From contig CADDYT010000178.1 of the NCBI GenBank assembly GCA_902810755.1, positions 1 to 11,987 on the forward strand: a stretch of DNA of 11,987 nt. The letters are read 5' to 3'. Position numbers and translations under genes: made by a program. Source of the stretch: Chloroflexota bacterium. Its GTDB lineage: Bacteria; Chloroflexota; Ktedonobacteria; Ktedonobacterales; Ktedonobacteraceae. Shown in pieces: positions 1-6,359 of this stretch. How positions within the stretch are numbered: position 1 is the first letter of the stretch; each line of letters begins with the position of its first letter. Under the pieces are notes generated by a model. The model had not been told where the DNA came from and searched no databases. It worked only from the letters and a program-made list of their open reading frames with translations.

Positions 1-52
1 GCGGTCGCCCTGTGATGCGCGGTCGCCCTGTGATGCGCGGTCGCCCTGGGGC
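1..52. repeat. 18-bp tandem repeat over the start of the protease gene
   Basis: The unit GCGGTCGCCCTGTGATGC occurs at 1-18 and 19-36 and again as a partial third copy from 37 (first 12 bases intact). Because 18 is a multiple of three it keeps the reading frame and repeats a six-residue peptide (MRGRPV). Each copy carries GTG and ATG codons, so the repeat multiplies possible starts. It probably extends left of the window. Confidence 0.85.
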
Positions 53-2042
53 GGTGCTTATATTGTGTTTAGTTAGTCTCTTGCTGTTTACGTCATGTTC
101 ATTACCCGGCAACCCGACGCCAACGCCAACGCCAACACCGACGGCAGCGGCGACGAGAACGGGGGCGGTGAGTACGCCGACGCCGAGGCCGACGCCGGAG
201 AGCCTGGCAAATCTGCTGGAGACGGAGCAGTTGCTGCTGATGACGCCGCACCCGCTGCGCGACCTGTATAGCCTGGCGCAGCGACTCAAACTGCACACCT
301 CCACGCCCATTCCACACGTGGGGCGCACGACGCCGTTAAATGAGCATGTGGGGCAGGAAGACTTTTTCTGGATCAATAACGCGGATACTCATCGCTATAG
401 TCGCATCCGCGCGAAGCTGGTCTATGTCACGCCGCACGTATATATGTATGTGCAGGATGGGCAGGCGGCCAACCTCAATGCCCTGGCCGTTTCCGCCAAC
501 GTCTTCGAGAACAGCATTTACCCGACGGACCGCAAATACTTCGGCAGCGAATGGACGCCGGGCATCGATGATGATGTCCACCTGACCATCCTCAACGCGG
601 TTGGCCTGGGCAGCGGCATCGGCGGCTACTTTTCCGCCTCCGACGAGTACCCGACGAGCGTTAATCCGTATAGCAACGAGCGTGAGATGTTCTATATCAG
701 CCTGGATGGGGCCGTTCCCGGCAGCGCCGATTATGACAGCACGCTGGCTCACGAGTTCCAGCACATGATCCACTGGCACCTGCATCCCGTCGACCTGAGC
801 TGGGCGAACGAGGGCATGTCCGTGCTGGCCCAGCATATTAATGGGTACCCGGTGGATGGCGTCGACCAGGCTTTCCTGCAAACGCCGGATACCCAGCTCA
901 ATGACTGGACAGATAACATGACCGCCGCGCTGGCACACTATGGCGCGGGCTATCTCTTCATGGACTATTTCGCGCAGCATTACGGCGGCTATAGCATCCT
1001 CAAGGAATTGCTGGCCGACCCGGCAGCGCCGCCCACCAATTTCGATCATGTGCTGGCGAAGCATGGGTACAGCGACCGCTTTATGGACGTGCTGCATAAG
1101 TGGTTTGTTGCCAATTACGTGGCCGATTCCACCATCGATCAGGGCGAGTATGGCTATCCCGACATTTCGCCGATCGGCCTGACGCCCCAGCACACGTGGG
1201 ACAGCTACCCCATGTCCGAGAGCGACACGGTGCATCAATACGCCGCCGAATACTACGATCTCGTACCCAGAGGACGAACCAGCACGCTGACCATCAGTCT
1301 CAAAGGTAGCCCTACTGTACGTATTATCGGTAATGACCCTCTGGGAGCTGTCGACGAGTGGTGGAGCAATCGCTATGATAATATGGATAGCACGCTGACG
1401 CGCACGTTTGATCTGACAGCTCTGCACGGGCGGCGCGCTACCTTGCAGTTCGCCGCCTGGTTCGATCTTGAGAAAGATTATGATTACGCTTTCGTCGAGG
1501 CTTCAACCGATGGGGTGAACTGGACGACGTTGAAAGGACACTATACAACCACCAGTAATCCGAACGGCTACAACCCGGGCAATGGCTACACCGGGGAGAG
1601 CGGTGGGGGCAGCAGCCCGCAATGGGTGCAGGAAAGCATCGACCTGACCCCGTTCAGCGGCAAAAAGGTGCAGATTCGCTTTGAAGAGGTCACCGATGAC
1701 GCTGTAAACTGGCAGGGCTTCGCGCTTGACCAGATTCGCATTCCCGAAATCCACTTTCAGGACAACCTGACGAGCGATAACGGCTGGGTCAGTCACGGCT
1801 TTGTCCGTTCAAACAACGTCCTGCCAGAACGGTATGACATGCAGGCCCTGATCTATCACCAGAGTCAAAGCCAGAAGCCACAGTTCACTGTGACCGATGT
1901 GCCGGTTGATCTGGCCAGCGGCCAGGCTACACTGACCGTGCGAGACTTTGGGGGCACCGTCACCCACGTGGTTCTCATCATCTCAGCCAGCGCCGCCGAG
2001 ACGACGCAGCTTGCACATTACCAGCTTATAGCGAAAACGTAG
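12..2042 (+). CDS. Lipid-anchored zinc metalloprotease with immune inhibitor A-like C-terminal domain
   Basis: Predicted extracellular metallopeptidase held in the membrane as a lipoprotein. The N-terminus has a basic start, a hydrophobic stretch and a lipobox-like LFTSC (Cys29 counted from GTG at 12), then a Pro-Thr linker (about residues 33-62). The zinc motif HEFQH lies at residues 247-251 and a likely third ligand, Glu267, in WANEGMS. Residues about 440-580 (WFDLEKDYDYAFVEASTDG, then DLTPFSGKKVQIRF and GFALDQIRIPE) match the beta-sandwich that follows the catalytic domain in immune inhibitor A (M6) proteases. The spacing HExxH-x15-E looks gluzincin-like (M30 or similar) rather than the usual M6 motif, so the family is uncertain. 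The frame is open to the left edge and no Shine-Dalgarno is visible; the ATG at 33 gives the neatest signal peptide, but the true start may lie upstream. Substrate unknown. Confidence 0.85.
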   Translation: MMRGRPVMRGRPGAVLILCLVSLLLFTSCSLPGNPTPTPTPTPTAAATRTGAVSTPTPRPTPESLANLLETEQLLLMTPHPLRDLYSLAQRLKLHTSTPIPHVGRTTPLNEHVGQEDFFWINNADTHRYSRIRAKLVYVTPHVYMYVQDGQAANLNALAVSANVFENSIYPTDRKYFGSEWTPGIDDDVHLTILNAVGLGSGIGGYFSASDEYPTSVNPYSNEREMFYISLDGAVPGSADYDSTLAHEFQHMIHWHLHPVDLSWANEGMSVLAQHINGYPVDGVDQAFLQTPDTQLNDWTDNMTAALAHYGAGYLFMDYFAQHYGGYSILKELLADPAAPPTNFDHVLAKHGYSDRFMDVLHKWFVANYVADSTIDQGEYGYPDISPIGLTPQHTWDSYPMSESDTVHQYAAEYYDLVPRGRTSTLTISLKGSPTVRIIGNDPLGAVDEWWSNRYDNMDSTLTRTFDLTALHGRRATLQFAAWFDLEKDYDYAFVEASTDGVNWTTLKGHYTTTSNPNGYNPGNGYTGESGGGSSPQWVQESIDLTPFSGKKVQIRFEEVTDDAVNWQGFALDQIRIPEIHFQDNLTSDNGWVSHGFVRSNNVLPERYDMQALIYHQSQSQKPQFTVTDVPVDLASGQATLTVRDFGGTVTHVVLIISASAAETTQLAHYQLIAKT

Positions 2043-2061
2043 GCGTAGGTGTCCATAGCCA

Positions 2062-2148
2062 TGTCATACTGAGCGGCAGCCAGGCATCTCCGGTGGGCCA
2101 GAGCGAGCGGTTGGTGGTATCAGAGCCTTCGCGGCGCTCAGCATGACA
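2062..2148. repeat. Imperfect inverted repeat with TGTCATGCTGAGCG-type arms
   Basis: The 14-base arms TGTCATACTGAGCG (2062-2075) and CGCTCAGCATGACA (2135-2148) are inverse complements with one mismatch, separated by 59 bases. It lies in the 197-base gap between the protease stop and the next gene. The same core recurs at 3257-3296, so it looks like a dispersed repeat rather than a gene-specific terminator. Confidence 0.6.
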
Positions 2149-2239
2149 CGCCGGGAAACGATTCTCACGGGATGACATAGCTATGAACGTCGACGAGGAT
2201 GACAGACAGGGATGATATACAGGAAGGAAATTCAGCAAT

Positions 2240-3229
2240 ATGAACAAGAAAGAACGAGTTGACGCTGCCCTGAAGGGCGAGCCGGTGGATCGTGTGCCGG
2301 TGAGCGTGTGGGGCCACGATTTCGAGCGCGAATGGAGCGCGCAGACGCTGGCCGAAGCGATGATTGAAAACTTTACCCGCTATAACTGGGATTATATGAA
2401 GGTCAACCCGCGCGCCGTCTACCATATTCAGGACTGGGGCGTCAAAGCGCGGCCATCAGGCAGCAGGACGCAGGCGCCGATTATCGAGGAGACGCCTATC
2501 AAGAGTGTGTCGGACTGGAAGCGGCTGCGCCCGCATGACCCGGAGCGGGGGGCGCTGGGCGAGCAATTGCACGCGCTTCGCCTTATCAATCACGCCATCG
2601 GCTTTGAGGCCTACTTTGTGCAGACTGTTTTTTGCCCGCTCGGCGTGGCGAAATACCTGGTGGGCAACCGGGCCGAACCTGTCTTGCAGTCGATCCGCGA
2701 GGACCGTCATGCGCTGCACGCCGCCCTGCGTGTCATCTCCGAGACCTTCATCAATTTTGCCATCGCCTGCCTGGATGAGGGGGCCAGCGGCATCTTCTAC
2801 GCCTCCAATGGCTGGGCCAGCGAGGGCATGCTCACGCTCGACCAGTATCGTGAGTTTGGCGAGCAGTACGATCTGGAATTTCTGGATGCCATCAAGAGCC
2901 GCAGCAAGTTCAACATTATCCACAACTGCGGCTCCAACATCTACTTTGACCTGCTGGCCTCCTACCCGGTCGAGGCGGTGAGCTGGGATTCCTCGCTGCC
3001 GGGCAATCCTGACCTGCGTGAGGGCAAGCTGCGCTCTGGCAAGGCGGTGATGGGCGGCATCAATCAGAAGGAGACGCTGCTGCACGGCACCCCGGCCCAG
3101 GTGCGCGAAGAGGTAGCGCAGGCCATCGAGCAGACCGGCGGCCTGCACTTCCTGCTTGCCCCTGGCTGCGCCATTGCGCCCAACACGCCGCCGAAGAACC
3201 TGGAAGCCATTCGCAGCGCGCTATCATGA
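2240..3229 (+). CDS. Uroporphyrinogen decarboxylase-fold protein, probable methyltransferase-type paralogue
   Basis: 329 residues, a normal length for the URO-D/MtaA superfamily (TIM barrel). The N-terminus (ERVDAALKGEPVDRVPVSVW) and C-terminus (LAPGCAIAPNTPPKNLEAIR) are family hallmarks. The HemE signature PVWxMRQAGR, which carries arginines that bind uroporphyrinogen, is absent; WGHDF stands in its place. Instead there is His228-x-Cys230 (HNCGS) and Cys310 (APGC), the H-x-C...C zinc pattern of corrinoid-dependent methyltransferases such as MtaA, where zinc activates a thiol methyl acceptor. I therefore infer a methyltransferase-like or other non-heme role. No corrinoid protein is encoded nearby. 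The start ATG has AGGAAGGA at 2221-2228, 11 bases upstream. It may often be annotated simply as uroporphyrinogen decarboxylase. Confidence 0.85.
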   Translation: MNKKERVDAALKGEPVDRVPVSVWGHDFEREWSAQTLAEAMIENFTRYNWDYMKVNPRAVYHIQDWGVKARPSGSRTQAPIIEETPIKSVSDWKRLRPHDPERGALGEQLHALRLINHAIGFEAYFVQTVFCPLGVAKYLVGNRAEPVLQSIREDRHALHAALRVISETFINFAIACLDEGASGIFYASNGWASEGMLTLDQYREFGEQYDLEFLDAIKSRSKFNIIHNCGSNIYFDLLASYPVEAVSWDSSLPGNPDLREGKLRSGKAVMGGINQKETLLHGTPAQVREEVAQAIEQTGGLHFLLAPGCAIAPNTPPKNLEAIRSALS

Positions 3230-3256
3230 CCTGCCATCCTGAAAGAGGGCATGCCC

Positions 3257-3296
3257 GGCCATGTCATGCTCCGCTCCCGCTCAGCATGACATGGCC
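3257..3296. repeat. Perfect 14-bp inverted repeat after the URO-D-like gene
   Basis: GGCCATGTCATGCT (3257-3270) and AGCATGACATGGCC (3283-3296) are exact inverse complements around a 12-base loop. It begins 27 bases after the stop at 3229 and would form a strong hairpin, but there is no T-run on either side, so a rho-independent terminator is not clearly supported. The arms share the GTCATGCT/AGCATGAC core with the repeat at 2062-2148. Confidence 0.7.
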
Positions 3297-3323
3297 AAGG
3301 GGCGTTTTCAACAGCGTGCTGCA

Positions 3324-3353
3324 TTGAGCTAATGGCATGTTATATGATATAGT
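3324..3353 (+). promoter_or_regulatory. Candidate sigma70-type promoter for the Nudix-MEDS unit
   Basis: TTGAGC at 3324-3329 and TATAGT at 3348-3353 are separated by 18 bases (4/6 and 5/6 matches to TTGACA/TATAAT). Transcription would start near 3360, leaving a leader of about 70 bases before the ATG at 3431. It lies just downstream of the 3257-3296 hairpin. The assignment rests on consensus matching only. Confidence 0.4.
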
Positions 3354-3430
3354 AGTTCCATAGAAAATACGGGCCGCTCTGGCTCGTTTATGGAACGCAA
3401 AGAACAATAGAGAGAAGGTATAGAGCGGGG

Positions 3431-4036
3431 ATGGAACGACAGCGAACGATGCGGGCGTACTCCGCCGGCGGCGTCGTCTTTCGTCTTGTCCCGACGCGCT
3501 CTCCATCGGGTAATCGTGCCGGGAAGGCCTCGCAGGCGGGGCTGAAAGAAGAGGGCAAGGAAACACAGCAAACTGCTCAAGCCGCAGGTGAAAAGACAAT
3601 AGAAGTGGCCCTGGTGGGACGGAGCCATCCGGGCATCTGGGCCTTACCCAAGGGAACGCCGCAGGCGGGCGAGACGATTGAACAGGTGGCGATGCGTGAG
3701 GTACAGGAAGAGACCGGACTGAAAGTGCGCCTGATTGCCTATATTGGCAGTATCTCGTACTTTTTCGTGCGTAATCATGTTCGTTACCAGAAACAGGTGC
3801 GGCACTACTTGATGGAGGCCATTGGCGGCGACACCTCCCTGCACGATCAGGAGTATGACTGTGTAGAGTGGTTCCCGCTCGCCGAGGCGTCGCGCCTGCT
3901 GACGTATCAGAACGAGGTAAATATCCTCTATCAGGCCGAAGAGGTGTTGCAGCGGTGGTTGCAGAGCCAGCGCGAGGCAGAAGCTCAGGGCCAGGCTCAA
4001 TCTCAAACGCAACAACAGAACAGGGAAGGAACATAA
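3431..4036 (+). CDS. Nudix hydrolase
   Basis: Hydrolyses a nucleoside diphosphate linked to some other group. The Nudix box is complete at residues 75-97: G75, E81, then REVQEETGL with R89, E90, E93, E94 and G96, the residues that bind magnesium and shape the active site. The flanks (YSAGGVVFR at the N-terminus, WALPKGTPQAGE before the box, VRHYLM after it) resemble the diadenosine polyphosphate hydrolase branch (for example Thermus Ndx1), but the substrate cannot be read from sequence. Residues about 19-56 form a charged, low-complexity insertion between the first strand (AGGVVFR) and the IEVALVGRSHPGIWALPKG strand, and the C-terminus is Gln/Ala-rich. The start at 3431 follows a purine-rich leader (AGAGAAGG, then CGGGG right before ATG); ATG 3449 is an alternative. 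It is the first gene of a close three-gene run ending at 5057. Confidence 0.9.
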   Translation: MERQRTMRAYSAGGVVFRLVPTRSPSGNRAGKASQAGLKEEGKETQQTAQAAGEKTIEVALVGRSHPGIWALPKGTPQAGETIEQVAMREVQEETGLKVRLIAYIGSISYFFVRNHVRYQKQVRHYLMEAIGGDTSLHDQEYDCVEWFPLAEASRLLTYQNEVNILYQAEEVLQRWLQSQREAEAQGQAQSQTQQQNREGT

Positions 4037-4044
4037 GCAGATCT

Positions 4045-4404
4045 ATGGAACAGCCACCGCACTCCCATCAATCATTTTTCCGGCGTCTCCTCTTCCCCTA
4101 TAGTGGGGAGGAGGCACTGACGCCGCGACAGAGCCTGCGTGTCATTCTGGCATGGGCGATTCCCATTCCGCTCTCCATGTCCCTTTGCACGCTGGCGCTG
4201 TCCGCGCTGCTCACGGCCACCGTCTATCAAACGATCCTTCTATTCGTGCTGGCCTTTCTTTCCGGTTTGCTCATCTTCGGCGCACTGGGCTGGCTCATTG
4301 TGAGCATGAATAATCGCTCGGCTTATCTGCGTCAGGAACGTAAGGCGAGAGGGATCGGTAATACCGGAAAGACCGGCAATACTAGCAATCATCAGTGGAG
4401 GTAG
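4045..4404 (+). CDS. Small two-helix integral membrane protein, unknown function
   Basis: 119 residues. A short basic and proline-containing N-terminus (residues 1-31) is followed by two hydrophobic segments (about 33-57, VILAWAIPIPLSMSLC onward, and 61-88, ILLFVLAFLSGLLIFGALGW), then a basic, Gly/Asn-rich tail. The frame is open much further upstream (to 3868), but that part overlaps the Nudix gene and reads as out-of-frame sequence. ATG 4045, 9 bases after the Nudix stop, with GGAAGGA at 4023-4029, is the sensible start. Its stop (4402-4404) overlaps the ribosome-binding region of the following MEDS gene, so the three genes are probably co-transcribed and translationally coupled. No family recognised. 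Confidence 0.7.
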   Translation: MEQPPHSHQSFFRRLLFPYSGEEALTPRQSLRVILAWAIPIPLSMSLCTLALSALLTATVYQTILLFVLAFLSGLLIFGALGWLIVSMNNRSAYLRQERKARGIGNTGKTGNTSNHQWR

Positions 4405-4406
4405 CT

Positions 4407-5057
4407 ATGGATCTGAGTGTCGAGGGCAAATCAGAGCGGATTCCGCCCGGCTCGCACATCTGCCAGTTGTACAGCAAGGTGACGGAGATTCCACGGGTCA
4501 CGGCGCACCTGCTACGGGTCGGGCTGTCGCTCTCAGAAAAATGTCTTTTTGCCGCCGCGCCCGCGCAGGTGAAGGAGCTACGCGAAGAGCTTGAGAAGTT
4601 ACAGGTCAATGTCGACGAGTTGCTGGCATCGGGGCAACTTATCTTATGCGAGGAACGCGAGCTGTTTCTGGCGAATGGCAAACGCTTCGACCCCTATTTC
4701 CTGCTCTCCTCCCATCAGACCTTTATTGCCCAGGCCCTGCGCGAAGGCTGGCACGCGGTGCGCATCTCAATTGATATGTCCTGGCTGCTCAAGGACATTG
4801 CCACCCCGGAACAGATTCTCAAATACGAGGCCGCTTCTGATGCCGTGTTCACCTTTCAGAACGCGCCAATCATCGCCTTGATGCACTACGATCACAGCAA
4901 GCTGCTGCCCAGCCTCGTGGTAGAACTGCTCAAGCTGCACCCAATCTCCGTCGTCGGTAAATACATCAAGCGCAACCCTTACTACCTGAACTCCGAGCAG
5001 TACATGCTCAAAATTCTGCGCATCAACCGGGAAAGAGAAAAGGGGAGTCAGGGCTAA
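4407..5057 (+). CDS. MEDS-domain sensory protein
   Basis: 216 residues that match the MEDS (methanogen/methylotroph DcmR sensory) domain throughout: GSHICQLY at residues 15-22, HLLRVGLSLSEKCLFAA at about 34-50, ALMHYDHSKLLP at about 157-168 and LLKLHPISVVGKYIKRNPYY at about 174-193. The domain resembles a RecA-like fold and was named from the dichloromethane-responsive regulator DcmR; it is usually attached to a DNA-binding or kinase domain. Here it stands alone, with no helix-turn-helix or kinase part, so it may act through a partner. The ATG at 4407 has an ideal GGAGG at 4397-4401, 5 bases upstream; the GTG at 4395 would overlap the previous gene and is less likely. The preceding membrane-protein gene ends two bases before the start. 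A strong terminator follows at once. Confidence 0.8.
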   Translation: MDLSVEGKSERIPPGSHICQLYSKVTEIPRVTAHLLRVGLSLSEKCLFAAAPAQVKELREELEKLQVNVDELLASGQLILCEERELFLANGKRFDPYFLLSSHQTFIAQALREGWHAVRISIDMSWLLKDIATPEQILKYEAASDAVFTFQNAPIIALMHYDHSKLLPSLVVELLKLHPISVVGKYIKRNPYYLNSEQYMLKILRINREREKGSQG

Positions 5058-5087
5058 AAAAGCCGTGCCACATTGGCACGGCTTTTT
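5057..5087. terminator. Bidirectional rho-independent terminator
   Basis: AGCCGTGCCA (5061-5070) and TGGCACGGCT (5074-5083) pair perfectly around a CAT loop, flanked by AAAAAA on the left and TTTTT on the right, which extends the stem to 14 pairs. It starts at the stop codon of the plus-strand MEDS gene and ends 20 bases short of the stop of the convergent AIM24 gene. It has a T-run in both directions. Confidence 0.92.
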
Positions 5088-5106
5088 AACTGGCATTCAA
5101 CGCTGG

Positions 5107-6129
5107 TTAACTGAAAAACTGTCCCAGATCGAGATTCTGCTGACCGCCGGCCTGCTGCGCGCCTTCGGCAGTGGGCGGGTGATAGGTCATGGACTGGATG
5201 CCGACGCGACCGGGGCCGGTAAAGCGGTTGAGGATGATCGAGGCGCCGGCCATCAAACCGCCGATGGCGCCAAAGATGCCGCCGCCGCGCTGCGAACCGG
5301 CGACCGTCGTGACCGACATTTGCACCGAGGGGTCTTTCCACAGCCAGGCGCCCGGCTCGATGTCCAGCGTCTCGCCGGGGGCCAGCATCTTCTCGAAGAC
5401 GTTGCCGTAGCCGTGCAGCAGCACCATGCCTTCGCCGCCGCGCGCCGTGAACTGGTCGATAAACAGGCCCGTGCGGCTGAACAGGATGTTGGCCGCGCCC
5501 TGCATGAAGGTGAAACCGTAGTCGACGTTGCTGGTAGCGACAAGGAACTGGTGTTCGCGTACCTCGACCATCTGCCCCGGCTGCAGGCGCAGGGCAACGA
5601 TCTGGCCCACAGAATCGCGGGAGAAGGCGATGTTACCGGGTCCCTGTGCTTCAGAGATGAAGATTTGCAGGCCAGCGAAAAAGCGTTTGGCCGCGCCCTT
5701 GATCGATTTGAAGCCGATTTGCACCCCTGGATGCTTCCACAGCAGGATGTGATGTTCGAAGTAGATGGAGAGCTGGTTGCCCAGCATAATGTCAACCACC
5801 GGCACAAGTTCGCCGTCAATCGAGATGGTCATATCGGCAATGCGCAGGGGGCCTTTGGGGTTATGCAACTCGGCCCTGGGGACGGCGTTGCCGAACATGC
5901 TGTTCGTGTACTCCTCGTACTGATTGGGTGGGATATAGCCACCGTCGGGCGCTACCTGTCCCTGTGGCGGTGGGCCATAAGGGCCAGAGGGCTGTCCCTG
6001 TGGCGGTGGGCCATAGGGGGGCCTGGGCGCCTGTGGAGGCGGCGTTTGCCCTGCCGGCATTGGCGCGCCGCAGACGCCGCAGAATTTCACTCCGTCGGCC
6101 ACCTGATTATGGCAATTTGGACAAATCAC
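5107..6129 (-). CDS. AIM24-family protein with N-terminal zinc ribbon
   Basis: 340 residues. The N-terminus is a CxxC-x10-CxxC zinc ribbon (Cys3, Cys6, Cys17, Cys20), followed by a Pro/Gly/Gln linker (about 24-70) containing two near-identical copies of a 12-residue repeat (GPYGPPPQGQ). From about residue 95 to 320 comes an AIM24/DUF124 (TIGR00266-type) beta-rich domain: LPGQ-like turns (LQPGQMVEVREHQFLVA, LAPGETLDIEPGAWLW) and the glycine-rich GGGIFGAIGGLMAGAS segment. AIM24 proteins have no settled biochemical role in bacteria. Translation starts at a GTG; there is no in-frame ATG near, and AGGAAGG lies 12 bases upstream. A candidate promoter lies about 95 bases upstream, so it is probably transcribed separately from the coiled-coil gene. 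It ends at the shared terminator. Confidence 0.9.
   Translation of the reverse strand: MICPNCHNQVADGVKFCGVCGAPMPAGQTPPPQAPRPPYGPPPQGQPSGPYGPPPQGQVAPDGGYIPPNQYEEYTNSMFGNAVPRAELHNPKGPLRIADMTISIDGELVPVVDIMLGNQLSIYFEHHILLWKHPGVQIGFKSIKGAAKRFFAGLQIFISEAQGPGNIAFSRDSVGQIVALRLQPGQMVEVREHQFLVATSNVDYGFTFMQGAANILFSRTGLFIDQFTARGGEGMVLLHGYGNVFEKMLAPGETLDIEPGAWLWKDPSVQMSVTTVAGSQRGGGIFGAIGGLMAGASIILNRFTGPGRVGIQSMTYHPPTAEGAQQAGGQQNLDLGQFFS
5956..6015 (-). repeat. 36-bp in-frame direct repeat inside the AIM24 gene linker
   Basis: A 24-base sequence (5956-5979) recurs exactly at 5992-6015, a 36-base period. It codes for the duplicated GPYGPPPQGQ segment of the linker between zinc ribbon and AIM24 domain. Such exact repetition suggests recent slippage or unequal exchange, so linker length may vary between strains. 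Confidence 0.85.
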
Positions 6130-6223
6130 GATGCTGACCTGCCTTCCTGGTTGTTATTTTGAATTCGCGGGACAATAAACGATATGTTGGGCGCTGTGCA
6201 TTACACCCGTTCACATTGTGGAG

Positions 6224-6252
6224 ATAATAACAGTATTGGAAAGAATATACAA
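6224..6252 (-). promoter_or_regulatory. Candidate promoter for the AIM24 gene
   Basis: Read on the minus strand, TTGTAT (6252-6247) and TATTAT (6229-6224) are separated by 17 bases. The -10 is a 5/6 match, the -35 only 3/6. Transcription would begin near 6217, giving a leader of about 88 bases before the GTG at 6129. It lies below the inverted repeat at 6274-6332, which could end transcription from upstream. Confidence 0.4.
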
Positions 6253-6273
6253 GGGGGGTATTCCTGCCGATGA

Positions 6274-6332
6274 AAAAAGTGCAAAAACAACCATCAACGC
6301 GCGGGCGTTGCTGGAGATCGATTGCACTTTTT
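6274..6332 (-). terminator. Nested inverted repeat, possible terminator of the coiled-coil gene
   Basis: AAAAAGTGCAA (6274-6284) and TTGCACTTTTT (6322-6332) form an 11-bp outer stem. Inside it, CAACGC (6295-6300) and GCGTTG (6305-6310) form a tight stem with a GCGG loop. The outer arms end in A- and T-runs, so in the minus direction the structure is followed by TTTTTT. It lies 27 bases beyond the stop of the gene at 6360-6761 and above the AIM24 promoter. The wide spacing of the outer arms is unusual for a simple terminator. Confidence 0.5.
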
Positions 6333-6359
6333 CCATCCAGATAAACAAGACATGTCTGT

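Noticed and set aside
336..1427. Long minus-strand frame (363 codons) inside the protease gene
   Set aside because: It is the reverse of GC-rich coding sequence; the plus frame has a signal peptide, a zinc motif and a recognisable C-terminal domain.
2456..3148. Minus-strand frame of 230 codons inside the URO-D-like gene
   Set aside because: Opposite-strand shadow; the plus frame carries complete family motifs.
3264..4034. Minus-strand frame of 256 codons across the Nudix gene
   Set aside because: Pro/Arg/Ser-rich shadow; it also runs through the 3257-3296 inverted repeat and the candidate promoter.
3868..4044. Longer N-terminus for the two-helix membrane protein
   Set aside because: This part overlaps the Nudix gene out of frame, and a better start with a ribosome site lies at 4045.
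5065..6162. Long plus-strand frame (365 codons) opposite the AIM24 gene
   Set aside because: It reads as low-similarity, Arg/Asp/His-rich sequence through the terminator and the repeat-coded linker, while the minus strand gives a clean zinc ribbon plus AIM24 domain.
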